A stretch of DNA of 64,000 nucleotides from an uncultured SAR116 cluster alpha proteobacterium (GCA_902518965.1 CABYIQ010000001.1:1-64000); one strand, 5' to 3'. Counted from the stretch's first letter, positions 28,183-37,882 are shown. Notes: generated from the letters alone by a model not told the origin. Program-made: numbers and translations.

Positions 28183-29217
28183 TCAAATGTTGTGTGCTAA
28201 AGGCAAGTTTTCTGAAGTATAAAATTGAAAATCAATATTTGCCGTATTTGTTTGAGTGACATATCCGTACTGTCTAGCAATAAAATCTACCGCCCCAAAA
28301 GCTTGTTGCATAGGATTTGAGTCAATCACCATGTCAATGAGACCAGACCTTAAATGCTCTTCAGAATAAGGGCTGAGATCATGTACAATCTTTGCCATTG
28401 ATTTGACGGATTTTTCGTATTGGCCGGACTCGATAAGGGCCTCTAATAGTTCATTGTTTGCTGGCCCATAGAGCACACGAAAATCATCTTGTTCACTGAG
28501 TGAAGCCAACAATTCCGATGCTGCGCCCTCATTAGTGGCCGGAGGCGTAAATAACTTTAGCTTATGCTCAATGCCCCTTTCCGAGAAAAATTCGCAAAAG
28601 CCCGTGAAACGATCCAAATTTGAACGTGCGCTTGTGCCAGGTTCAACAACGAGAATACGCCCCCCCTTTCGACAAATAGCTTCGCTAAGCTTTGCTGCCG
28701 AACGGCCAGCGTTGACATTGTTTATCCCAACATAACAATGTCTGCCACTCTCAGAGATATCAGTGCTAATCGTGACCATGAATGTCTTGTCGACTAAATC
28801 CCTAATTGCTTTTGCAATGACCGGAAGATCGCTTGCGAAAAGAATAATTCCGTCACGACGTTCAGCTGTAGCGTAAAGATGTGACACCAAACGGTCTGGG
28901 TCATCCGCGTCAAAATGTGACCTATAAATAGTGACTGGATAATCAACATGTTTGTTTACCGCTGTGAGGGACAAATTCAGCCGTTTTGAGTAAGCGGTTG
29001 CGTTGCGAGCAAACACTGCTTCAATCAAAAGCTGCCTCTGGTTACCAGTAGGCAGAATACGTTTACTTCCAAGTTGCCGCGCGCTCTCAAGAACACGATT
29101 AATTGTTTTTTGGCTAACGCCCCCGCGTTCATTAAGCACTCTGTCCACAGTTGCAAGGCCAACGCTTGCATGTTTTGCAATATCCTGAAGCCGCGCCTTT
29201 TTCGAATGCTTTTTCAT
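28183..29217 (-). CDS. LacI-family transcriptional regulator
   Basis: RLQDIAKHASVGLATVDRVLNERGGVSQKTINRVLESARQLG HTH plus periplasmic-binding-like sensor. Confidence 0.9.
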   Translation of the reverse strand: MKKHSKKARLQDIAKHASVGLATVDRVLNERGGVSQKTINRVLESARQLGSKRILPTGNQRQLLIEAVFARNATAYSKRLNLSLTAVNKHVDYPVTIYRSHFDADDPDRLVSHLYATAERRDGIILFASDLPVIAKAIRDLVDKTFMVTISTDISESGRHCYVGINNVNAGRSAAKLSEAICRKGGRILVVEPGTSARSNLDRFTGFCEFFSERGIEHKLKLFTPPATNEGAASELLASLSEQDDFRVLYGPANNELLEALIESGQYEKSVKSMAKIVHDLSPYSEEHLRSGLIDMVIDSNPMQQAFGAVDFIARQYGYVTQTNTANIDFQFYTSENLPLAHNI

Positions 29218-29783
29218 GACCTAAGGTCTGCAGGGCCTAATTCATCAATGGAAACTGCGACAGAGTCGAGACGATCTGCAGTCAATACCTCACTTGGCAC
29301 CGGACAGCGGTACCAACGAATTTGCAAAGTTTTACTAACCTCCCGCATCGGTGCCAATTTCACATCCTTTAATTTACTTGAGAGGAAAATCATTCAAGAA
29401 TGTTTTTCATCATTTCACTATATTCAAAGACCAACTTATTGATCGCAGAAGCAGTGCGCTGCATGGCATCCAAGCATCAACCCCTTCCCCACTACTTATC
29501 CAACAGGAAAAATACAGATTCTAAAAGTGAAAAATGATCGCAAGAAATCAAGTGATGTTTGGATCAGGCTTTCTTAATCAGGTAAATTAAATGAGTGGCC
29601 ATTCTTTATTAACGTCGAAGCCGCGAGATTAAGATGGCAAAAAATGAGACAAGTCCTGAACCCGAATTTTACAATTTGGGATTTATTCACTGCTCAAACC
29701 AAAACAGCTTGATTGCATCTATGGTTTTGATACCGTTGATGATGGAGAGCTTTTGCATCTGCGCAACAGCAATGAGGTAATTT

Positions 29784-31322
29784 ATGTCAGCTGCATTAGG
29801 CCCGCAAAAACACCGGCCAATTCATTTTATGCTCAACGGAGAGGCGCATGAAATTGAAAGACTACGCCCTGATACAACCCTACTGCAATTGCTGCGCGGT
29901 CCGCATAGCCTGACCGGCACAAAAGAGGGTTGTGCTGAGGGCGACTGCGGGGCTTGCACGGTTATGGTGGGACGGTTGCGAGCAGACCGGCTAATTTGGC
30001 AACCTGTAAACGCTTGCATACTGCTGCTCCCAATGGCTGATAAATCTGTCATCCGAACAGTTGAGGGTGTTGCAAAGGAAGACGGCACCCTACACCCGGT
30101 TCAACAGGCGATGGTAGACAATCACGGCTCACAATGCGGTTTCTGTACACCAGGTTTTGTGATGTCGTTATATGGTGGCTGGCTGAACAGATCCTCTTTT
30201 AGCGCCTCTGATCTTGATGATTTGCTTGCAGGAAATCTTTGTCGCTGTACTGGATATGGCCCGATTATTAAAGCTGGCCAATCACTGGCAGGACAACCTC
30301 TTGCTGAGTGGGAAACAGTTCGACTAGATAAAGAAAAAGCCTATTTAGACTCGTGCGAGGCTATGCCGGAGCTGTTCTATGCGGCAGAGGGGGCCTCCTA
30401 TATAGCTCCTTGTTCAAAAGATAGCTTCGCACAAGCCTATATAGAACAGCCTGAGGCACAGATTATCGCCGGGGCAACAGATATCGGCTTATGGATCACT
30501 AAGCAAAATAGGAAATTGCCTGCATTTATATCTGTTCAGGATGTGGATGGGCTGGATGATGTAACAGAGCAAAAGGACGGCTTTTATATTGGCGCCGCCG
30601 CTACACATCATAAAGCAGCTGATTTTCTGGCGGCACATTTTCCATCTTTAAAGGAATTATGGCGACGTTTTGGTTCAGTCCAAGTAAGGGCAAGTGGCAC
30701 GGTAGGCGGCAATATTGCCAATGGCTCTCCAATTGGTGACCTGGCACCTGCCTTCATTGCTCTGGATACCGACCTGCTTCTTCGACGGGGAAAAGAAGAG
30801 CGAAGGCTGAAACTAGAAGATTTCTTTTTGTCTTACGGTCAGCAGGACCGGCAACAAAGTGAATGGGTGGATGGCCTGTTTATTCCGAAATTATCAACGA
30901 ATTGGAAATTCAATTGTTACAAACTTTCCCGCAGGTTTGACCAAGACATTTCAGCCGTAATGGGAGCTTTTGCTCTGAAAATAGAGGACGGCAAGATTAC
31001 AGCTGCACGAATAGCCTTTGGGGGCATGGCCGGTGTTCCGCAACGCGCCCGCTCACTTGAAACAGCTCTTATTGGACAGGCTTTGGAGCCAGACAAGATA
31101 AATGAACCTAAAATCGATTCAGCCCTGGCAGATGATTTCACCCCGATAAGTGATGTCAGAGCCTCAGCAGAGTATCGATTGCTTGGCGCCCGCAATCTCT
31201 TACAGAAATGCCTTTTGGAAATGATAGCAGACAAGCCTGTAAGACTGGCAGGAGAGGGACTAGCATCGGCAGGGTTGTCCTTCTTGTGCAGCAACGCCTC
31301 CAGCGAGGCCAGACAACAATGA
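29784..31322 (+). CDS. xdhA: Xanthine dehydrogenase small subunit (2Fe-2S + FAD)
   Basis: GTKEGCAEGDCGACTVMVG, GSQCGFCTPGFVMSLYGGW, GNLCRCTGYGPII; FAD domain GSVQVRASGTVGGNIANGSPIGDLAPA. Confidence 0.95.
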   Translation: MSAALGPQKHRPIHFMLNGEAHEIERLRPDTTLLQLLRGPHSLTGTKEGCAEGDCGACTVMVGRLRADRLIWQPVNACILLLPMADKSVIRTVEGVAKEDGTLHPVQQAMVDNHGSQCGFCTPGFVMSLYGGWLNRSSFSASDLDDLLAGNLCRCTGYGPIIKAGQSLAGQPLAEWETVRLDKEKAYLDSCEAMPELFYAAEGASYIAPCSKDSFAQAYIEQPEAQIIAGATDIGLWITKQNRKLPAFISVQDVDGLDDVTEQKDGFYIGAAATHHKAADFLAAHFPSLKELWRRFGSVQVRASGTVGGNIANGSPIGDLAPAFIALDTDLLLRRGKEERRLKLEDFFLSYGQQDRQQSEWVDGLFIPKLSTNWKFNCYKLSRRFDQDISAVMGAFALKIEDGKITAARIAFGGMAGVPQRARSLETALIGQALEPDKINEPKIDSALADDFTPISDVRASAEYRLLGARNLLQKCLLEMIADKPVRLAGEGLASAGLSFLCSNASSEARQQ

Positions 31323-33637
31323 CCCCGCCTGCACAATCCACGCTTGTCCACGCAGCCCTGCGCCACGAAAGTGCCGCCCTTCATGTCACTGGGCAAGCTC
31401 GCTATGTAGATGATATGGCCCTACCAGAAAACTCTGTACATATTGCACTTGGGTTAAGTGATGTTGCGCATGGCCAGCTAATCTCAATTAATACTGAAAC
31501 TGCTTTGCGCATGCCAGGTGTACGGGCAGTGCTTACAGCAGCTGATATTCCCGAAAAAAACGACTGCAGCCCGGTAAAAGGTGATGACCCTATATTTGCC
31601 AAAGATGAGATTATGTATCACGGACAGACGCTATTCGCGGTAGTTGCTGATACACGAGCACAAGCCAGAGACGCAGTAGAACAGGTGAAGACTAAAATTA
31701 CACCGCTTGCCCCTATCTTAAGCATCGATGCAGCTATTGAGCAGGAAAGTTTTCTTGAAAAACCGCTGACTCTATCATCAGGACAGGTAGAAAATGCCTA
31801 TGCGGCAGCCCCCTACCAGCTGGCAGGAGAGCTGTATGCCGGTGGTCAAGAGCATTTTTATCTGGAAGGCCAGGCCGCCATTGCCCAAGCAGATGAAAAT
31901 GGAGGCATTCAGTTATTTGTATCTACACAGCATCCAAGTGAAATTCAGCATAAGGTTGCTGGCATGTTGGGGCTAACTTATGGTGATATTCAGGTTGATG
32001 TCAGACGGATGGGCGGAGGCTTTGGTGGCAAGGAAAGCCAGAGCAATCTAACCGCCTGCATTGCTGCACTTGCTGCTCATAAAACAGGGCGCCCAGCCCG
32101 CCTTGTCTATGACCGAGATGATGACATGCGGGTCACAGGTAAGCGCCATGATATTAAGTTGGTCTATAAAGTTGGCTTTGATCAGGATGGGCGATTGATC
32201 GCGCTAATTATTGACCAGTATCTGCGATGTGGAATGTCTTACGATCTGTCAAAGGCTATTGCCATCCGGGCGATGACACACGCTGAAAATGCCTACGCCA
32301 TCCCTCACACCCGCATTACCGCCCATTTATGCAAGACACATACCCCTTCGAATACAGCATTTAGGGGATTTGGCGGCCCACAGGGCATGATCGGTATCGA
32401 ACAGATCATGGATAAAATCGCTACTCATCTGAACATGGATCCAATCGCCCTCAGACAGCTGAATTACTATCCTGATTATGAGGCCGGCACGCCGTGCTGC
32501 ACACCCTATGGCCAGGTTGTCAAAGATGGGCTGCTTGGAAAGATAACAAAACAGCTCCTAGAAACCGCTGATTATCAAAACAGACGACAACAGATCGACA
32601 CCTACAACCAGACTAATCCGGTGCTAAGACGTGGCCTAGGGTTTGCGCCAGTTAAATTTGGAATCTCCTTTAACAGAACCATGTTGAATCAAGCTGGCGC
32701 TCTTGTTCATGTCTATTCAGATGGCTCAGTGCACCTCAATCATGGCGGCACTGAGATGGGCCAAGGGCTGCATACAAAGATCATCCAAATTGTAGCTGAC
32801 GTGTTTGGACTAGCACATGAAGATGTCCGAATTTCAGCCACGACCACAGGCAAAGTGCCAAACACATCTGCCACAGCGGCTTCATCCGGAACTGACCTGA
32901 ACGGGATGGCTGCTGCACGCGCAGCTGATGCCATCAAACAGCGCATGACCGCCCATCTAGCTGAGCTTTATCAGTGTGAAGCGGATAGGATTACTTTTCA
33001 GGATAGACAGGTCAACCTGCCTTCTGGTGAATATCTATCTTTTTCTAAAGCCGTCGGATTATGTTATGAGGGACGGGTCTCGCTCTCTGCAACAGGCTTT
33101 TATGCTACACCTGATATCCATTGGGATGATGCCAGCCTGACCGGCTCACCCTATTATTATTTTGCTTATGGTGCCGCATTATGTGAGGTCGCGATTGACA
33201 GGCTAACAGGTGAGTCTCGAATCCTACGCACAGATATTCTTCATGATGCTGGGCGTTCCATTAATCCAGCGCTTGATAAGGGCCAAATTGAAGGCGGGTT
33301 TGTTCAAGGCGCTGGCTGGCTGACCACTGAGGAACTTGTCTACGGACAGGATGGGGCGTTGCTGACGCATGCGCCATCCACCTATAAAATTCCAGCTTGT
33401 TCAGACAGACCTTATCTTCTCAACATCAACCTTTATGAAGGGGACGGTAATCGTTCAGAGACCATTCACAGATCAAAAGCTGTTGGTGAGCCTCCTTTCA
33501 TGCTTGGAATATCTGTTTTTCTTGCCTGCGGGGATGCACTGAGAGGCCTGAGCTCAACAAAAAGCTACCCTGATCTGCACGCGCCCGCTACTGCAGAACG
33601 TCTATTGATGGCTGCACAGGCGCAGCAAAAATTATGA
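31319..33637 (+). CDS. xdhB: Xanthine dehydrogenase molybdopterin-binding subunit
   Basis: RRMGGGFGGKESQ, NTAFRGFGGPQGM, GGTEMGQGLHTKI; ATGA overlap with xdhA (track start at 31208 too far upstream). Confidence 0.95.
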   Translation: MTPPAQSTLVHAALRHESAALHVTGQARYVDDMALPENSVHIALGLSDVAHGQLISINTETALRMPGVRAVLTAADIPEKNDCSPVKGDDPIFAKDEIMYHGQTLFAVVADTRAQARDAVEQVKTKITPLAPILSIDAAIEQESFLEKPLTLSSGQVENAYAAAPYQLAGELYAGGQEHFYLEGQAAIAQADENGGIQLFVSTQHPSEIQHKVAGMLGLTYGDIQVDVRRMGGGFGGKESQSNLTACIAALAAHKTGRPARLVYDRDDDMRVTGKRHDIKLVYKVGFDQDGRLIALIIDQYLRCGMSYDLSKAIAIRAMTHAENAYAIPHTRITAHLCKTHTPSNTAFRGFGGPQGMIGIEQIMDKIATHLNMDPIALRQLNYYPDYEAGTPCCTPYGQVVKDGLLGKITKQLLETADYQNRRQQIDTYNQTNPVLRRGLGFAPVKFGISFNRTMLNQAGALVHVYSDGSVHLNHGGTEMGQGLHTKIIQIVADVFGLAHEDVRISATTTGKVPNTSATAASSGTDLNGMAAARAADAIKQRMTAHLAELYQCEADRITFQDRQVNLPSGEYLSFSKAVGLCYEGRVSLSATGFYATPDIHWDDASLTGSPYYYFAYGAALCEVAIDRLTGESRILRTDILHDAGRSINPALDKGQIEGGFVQGAGWLTTEELVYGQDGALLTHAPSTYKIPACSDRPYLLNINLYEGDGNRSETIHRSKAVGEPPFMLGISVFLACGDALRGLSSTKSYPDLHAPATAERLLMAAQAQQKL

Positions 33638-34551
33638 AAATTGGCACTGTTTTGCAGAATTGGGCGCAGGCAGCGTTAGCGAAGCTTGACGAGGGCTATG
33701 TCTGTCTGGTTGCTGTTTGCGAAGCAAAGGGCTCTGCACCACGTGAAGCTGGGGCGGTCATGCTGGTATATAAGAACCATATTGATGGCAGTATTGGAGG
33801 CGGTGAGCTCGAGTTTCAAGCCATCAAAACTGCCCGGAAAGATATACCGGAAACAGCTTTTGCGCGCGAAGTGAGATCCTATCCTCTTGGGCCAGCGCTT
33901 GGCCAGTGCTGCGGCGGTCATGTCAAGCTAATGTTTGAATGGTATGGGCCGAGCAGCCAATCCGTTTTGGCGCAGCTTGCAACACAGAAACAGGGTTACA
34001 GCCTGCATCCAGCCACTGCACAAGACAACCCAATAATTGCAATACATCCATCTGAAGAGATGCTGTGTCTGCCCTTAGGCGCGCATCAGCAGCCTGTATT
34101 TTTATATGGTGCAGGTCATGTTGGCAGGGCTGTTGTTCAAATTGCCCGTCACCTGCCCTGCCAGATTTACTGGGTAGATACAGATGATGAACGTTTTCCG
34201 AAGGACATTGCTGAGGGGGTGACCAAACTGCCTGCGCGTCATCCAGAGACCATTGCACAACGCGCACCAAGTGACGCTATCCATCTTGTAATGACTTATT
34301 CCCATCAGCTTGATTTTGAAATTGTCTCCGCAGTATTAGGGCGCGGCAATTTTGCCAGATGTGCCCTGATAGGGTCAGAAACAAAGTCAGCGCGGTTCAA
34401 CAAACGTCTGAGAGATGCAGGTGTAAATTCTGATGCAGTAGAAAGGCTTACCTGTCCAATTGGTCTGCCTGAAATAAATGGCAAAAAACCTATTCAAGTT
34501 GCTTTATCGGTTACAGCACAACTTTCCAACTGGCTAATATCTTCAGATTAA
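33634..34551 (+). CDS. xdhC: Xanthine dehydrogenase accessory protein XdhC
   Basis: CEAKGSAPREAGAVMLV...GSIGGGELEF...LGPALGQCCGGHVKLMFE...YGAGHVGRAVVQIA. Confidence 0.93.
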   Translation: MKIGTVLQNWAQAALAKLDEGYVCLVAVCEAKGSAPREAGAVMLVYKNHIDGSIGGGELEFQAIKTARKDIPETAFAREVRSYPLGPALGQCCGGHVKLMFEWYGPSSQSVLAQLATQKQGYSLHPATAQDNPIIAIHPSEEMLCLPLGAHQQPVFLYGAGHVGRAVVQIARHLPCQIYWVDTDDERFPKDIAEGVTKLPARHPETIAQRAPSDAIHLVMTYSHQLDFEIVSAVLGRGNFARCALIGSETKSARFNKRLRDAGVNSDAVERLTCPIGLPEINGKKPIQVALSVTAQLSNWLISSD

Positions 34552-35303
34552 TCAGCCTGACGTTCTGCCCATCCTGCAAATATACGTTCCAAAAAGACGA
34601 CAACATAATAGAGTGCTATCCCCAAAATTGCCAAAGCAATCAGAACCGCAAACATAAGCGGATAATCTGAATTAGTTTTTCCACTGTCAAATAGAGCGCC
34701 TAAGCCTCTGCCGTGAGGCGAGACAATTTCCATCAAGTTTGTGCCAATAAATGCAAGGGTGACAGCGACTTTCAATGCTCCAAAAAATTCTGGAAGTGTT
34801 TTGGGCAGTGCAATTTTCCAGAAAATAGTAAATTTTGAAGCTCCAAGAGCACGCAGAATATCACGATATTCTGGTTCCAATGTAGACAAGCCAATAGATA
34901 CTGAAACAGCAATTGGAAAAAATGAAATCATAAAAGCGATCAAAACTGTATTCAGATCGTGCTGACCAACAAACATTAAAGCAACAATTGGGACGACAGT
35001 TGCTTTAGGAATAGCATTAAAACCAACAAGAAGGGGATAAAGTCCCTCCCGGACAACCTTTGAAAATCCCATAACCATGCCCAACAAAACACCGACTATG
35101 ATGGCAATAATTAACCCTAGGACAGTTCGCCATAAGGTTTCCCACCCAAAGGTAAAGAAAAGCCACTTGAAACGCCAAAAGGCAGGCCAGAGATCACTGG
35201 GGGAGGCCATTTTGTAATTGGGCCAACCATTTGCCCATACAAGCATTTCCCAAAACAAAAGAAACAGTATTATAGCAAATAAGGGAACAGCCAACTGTCT
35301 CAT
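34548..35303 (-). CDS. ABC transporter permease (SsuC/TauC-like)
   Basis: Six predicted TM segments; FNAIPKATVVPIVALMFVG...YRDILRALGASKFTIFWKIALPKTLPEFFGALKVAVTLAFIG. Confidence 0.9.
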   Translation of the reverse strand: MRQLAVPLFAIILFLLFWEMLVWANGWPNYKMASPSDLWPAFWRFKWLFFTFGWETLWRTVLGLIIAIIVGVLLGMVMGFSKVVREGLYPLLVGFNAIPKATVVPIVALMFVGQHDLNTVLIAFMISFFPIAVSVSIGLSTLEPEYRDILRALGASKFTIFWKIALPKTLPEFFGALKVAVTLAFIGTNLMEIVSPHGRGLGALFDSGKTNSDYPLMFAVLIALAILGIALYYVVVFLERIFAGWAERQAD

Positions 35304-36103
35304 AATTTGTCCTCTTCATCTTTACGGGCAATTTTTATCTGCTCACGAAGAATATTTAGAGTTTGAATAGCCTCAGGCGTATAGAGTTGGTCAAGACTTT
35401 TGGGCCCCCGCTGTTTTAATTTCTGACAATATTGAACAGTTGCTGGCCGTCCTGATAACACCACAACCTCATCAGCAAGAAAAATGGACTCACGCAAATC
35501 ATGTGTAATCAGAACACCTGTGAAGGGTTCTTCCTCCCGAAGTCTGTGCATCGTCTGCCATAGGTCTTCACGAGTGAAAGCATCAAGAGCACCAAAAGGT
35601 TCGTCCAGAATAAGCACTTCAGGCCGATGCACAAGTGCGCGGCATAAAGATGCACGTTGTCGCATACCGCCAGATAATTCAGACGGCCGTTTCTGTTCAA
35701 AACCAGACAATCCAACCAGTTTCAAAAGATCCTGCGCACGGGCCTCACGTTCTGCCGAACTCATCGCGTTTGGCACAATCTCAAGGGGCAGCATTACATT
35801 TTGCAATATTGTTCGCCATTCCAACAGAACAGGATTCTGAAAGGCCATACCAACAATATCCCGCGGCGTATTTACTTTCTGCCCTTGCAACCAGACCGTG
35901 CCTTTATCCGGCTTGAGCAGCCCTGCCACCAAACGCGTCACTGTTGATTTACCACAACCGGAAGGCCCAACAATTGCCGTGAAGCCATTTTTGGGCACAC
36001 TTAGCGTCAAATCGTTAAGTACTGGGAGAACGCCGGTATCTGTATGAAACGTATGTGAGACGTTTTCAATCCGAATAAGGCCTGTATTTTTTTTAACCGT
36101 CAT
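35300..36103 (-). CDS. ABC transporter ATPase (SsuB/TauB-like)
   Basis: GPSGCGKSTVTRLVAGL, LSGGMRQRASLCRALVHRPEVLILDEPFGALD; ATG at 36103 preferred to TTG at 36115. Confidence 0.92.
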   Translation of the reverse strand: MTVKKNTGLIRIENVSHTFHTDTGVLPVLNDLTLSVPKNGFTAIVGPSGCGKSTVTRLVAGLLKPDKGTVWLQGQKVNTPRDIVGMAFQNPVLLEWRTILQNVMLPLEIVPNAMSSAEREARAQDLLKLVGLSGFEQKRPSELSGGMRQRASLCRALVHRPEVLILDEPFGALDAFTREDLWQTMHRLREEEPFTGVLITHDLRESIFLADEVVVLSGRPATVQYCQKLKQRGPKSLDQLYTPEAIQTLNILREQIKIARKDEEDKL

Positions 36104-36121
36104 AAGACCAGCCAATCCATC

Positions 36122-36150
36122 AAAACAGCCTGCATTAAGCAGGCTGTTTT
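36122..36150 (-). terminator. Strong hairpin between substrate-binding protein and ATPase genes (intra-operon terminator/attenuator)
   Basis: AAAACAGCCTGC-ATTAA-GCAGGCTGTTTT, perfect 12-bp stem, 5-nt loop; T-run lies within the stem and is bidirectional. Confidence 0.7.
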
Positions 36151-36160
36151 GATGTTATTT

Positions 36161-37174
36161 TCAGTTTAAGGGTATGCCGCTGGCTGGCAGATACTCGTCT
36201 GTGAAATATAAAGCTGCATTTGGCGCTGCTTTATATTCATAAGTTTCACTGAGCTGCTCAATTGCTGCAGCGAAGCGCGAGGAGTCAACTCCACCCATGC
36301 CATTTGCCTTCACATAGTCTGTCAAGACATTTGCATCAATGGCCAATTGAAGACGTCTCTGTTCTAATGCTGCGTCAGCTGCCGGGTTACGTTTCACGAG
36401 TGCTGCTGCTGCTGCCTTTGGGTCTTTTATGGCATCTCTCCAGCCAGCCCCGATAGCGACAAGAAACTTTTTCACCATATCTGAGTTATTTTTTGCATAG
36501 TCAGTATTCACAATAACTGCATTGCCATAGAGTTTTAGGCCATGATCAGCCATCAGAATCGTTGAAATATCCTCTTCAGGTACGCCAAGACGGACAAGGT
36601 TTAGATAAGAAGAAAAGGAAAACCCTGTGACTGAATCAACCTTACCTTCAGCTAGCATGGGCTCTCTGGTTGGGAACCCAACTGGCTCGACTTTCACTTT
36701 ACTAATATCAATGCCATTTGCCTTAGCAAAAGATGGAAATTGAGCCCAAGCCCCATCAGGTGGAGGAGCGCCGAGAACCGAGCCTTCTAGGTCACCGGGC
36801 CCGCTTACACCTCTGGACTTTCTTCCAATCACAGCAAAAGGAGGCTTGTCATACACCATCATGACGGCTGTTACAGGCGCGCCTGGGTTCTGATCGAGAA
36901 ATTTGATAAGCGAATTAATATCTGCGAAGCCAAAAGGAAACGCCCCAGTGGCAACCTTAGGGATGGCGTCTAAAGAGCCCTTGCCCGGGGTAATTTCCAC
37001 ATCCATGCCCGCTGACCTGAAATGGCCTTTATCGATGGCAAGGAAGTAAGGTGCTGAGGGACCCTCAAATTTCCAGTCTAGAGCAAATTGCACTTTTGTA
37101 TCCGCATGACTTGAGGCAGCCATCAACATTGAAGCTACTCCAATCGCTAGATACTTAGTTATTTTATTTATCAT
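36161..37174 (-). CDS. ABC transporter substrate-binding protein (NMT1/THI5-like)
   Basis: Signal peptide; VQFALDWKFEGPSAPYFLAIDKGHFRSAGMDVEITPGKGSLDAIPKVATGAFPFGFADIN. Confidence 0.88.
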   Translation of the reverse strand: MINKITKYLAIGVASMLMAASSHADTKVQFALDWKFEGPSAPYFLAIDKGHFRSAGMDVEITPGKGSLDAIPKVATGAFPFGFADINSLIKFLDQNPGAPVTAVMMVYDKPPFAVIGRKSRGVSGPGDLEGSVLGAPPPDGAWAQFPSFAKANGIDISKVKVEPVGFPTREPMLAEGKVDSVTGFSFSSYLNLVRLGVPEEDISTILMADHGLKLYGNAVIVNTDYAKNNSDMVKKFLVAIGAGWRDAIKDPKAAAAALVKRNPAADAALEQRRLQLAIDANVLTDYVKANGMGGVDSSRFAAAIEQLSETYEYKAAPNAALYFTDEYLPASGIPLN

Positions 37175-37393
37175 AATGTTTCTCCTGTATTTACAGCGTC
37201 CGTCAAAACGGCACTATAGTATTGGCAAATACTGAAGCATAATTGTACAGCGTTGAAATAACAGCTGTATGCTGAATTTTTTGCATCAGCAACCCAATTT
37301 AATGAGTGTCTCCTAAAAATTATGAAATGTAAATGAATCGAGACAAATTCGAACGCTTCCTTAAATTCACTTATGCCTGTGATAAATTGAGCG

Positions 37394-37879
37394 CTAATCT
37401 GTGATAATATAGGTTTCCTCAAACCAGTATTCCTCAAGATTCGCCCCTGACCCAATTCTATCAATAACAGAAAATCGTCCAGGCTTAGATAGAGGTGTAA
37501 GTACACCGTGCCAAATGTTGGCATGATAATTTACACCCATGTAAGGTTCAGTCAGAAACGCTATAGGATGGCCAGGTCGGCCATTTTGGTCCTCAGCTAC
37601 AGTCACTAAAAAAGGTGCTTCGGTCATCGGCAAAAAGGCTTGTGAGCCGAGAGGGTGACGTTCCATCATTTCTAATCTGTAGGGCAATTGGCGAGGAGCA
37701 GAATCAAACAGGCTAATGCCACTCTGCCCATCAATATGAGTGACCTTGGCGCGATTATGAAAACGACCACACATACCCTGATTTATTATTTTGTCCGGTT
37801 TACCCGCAAAATCGAGGACATCGCCAAAAGGGGCAAAGCGAGTTGCTGTAAGCGCTTCTGCCTTAATCTGAACAGGCAC
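37394..37879 (-). CDS. allA: Ureidoglycolate lyase
   Basis: FAPFGDVLDFAG...MERHPLGSQAFLPM...GVNYHANIWHGVLTPL. Confidence 0.93.
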   Translation of the reverse strand: MPVQIKAEALTATRFAPFGDVLDFAGKPDKIINQGMCGRFHNRAKVTHIDGQSGISLFDSAPRQLPYRLEMMERHPLGSQAFLPMTEAPFLVTVAEDQNGRPGHPIAFLTEPYMGVNYHANIWHGVLTPLSKPGRFSVIDRIGSGANLEEYWFEETYIITD

Positions 37880-37882
37880 AGG

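Noticed and set aside
29634-29780. 48-aa ORF just upstream of xdhA, and an alternative frame reading ...QLDCIYGFDTVDDGELLHLRNSNE
   Set aside because: Could be a gene remnant, but neither frame has a recognisable domain and both are short; not supportable
31208-31318. N-terminal extension of xdhB in the ORF track
   Set aside because: Overlaps the xdhA C-terminus out of frame; ATG at 31319 overlapping the xdhA stop gives a normal XdhB N-terminus
30917-31396. 159-aa minus-strand ORF across the xdhA/xdhB junction
   Set aside because: Antisense to well-supported xdhA and xdhB; composition typical of a spurious reading frame
33923-34270. 115-aa minus-strand ORF within xdhC
   Set aside because: Antisense shadow ORF of xdhC; no recognisable motif
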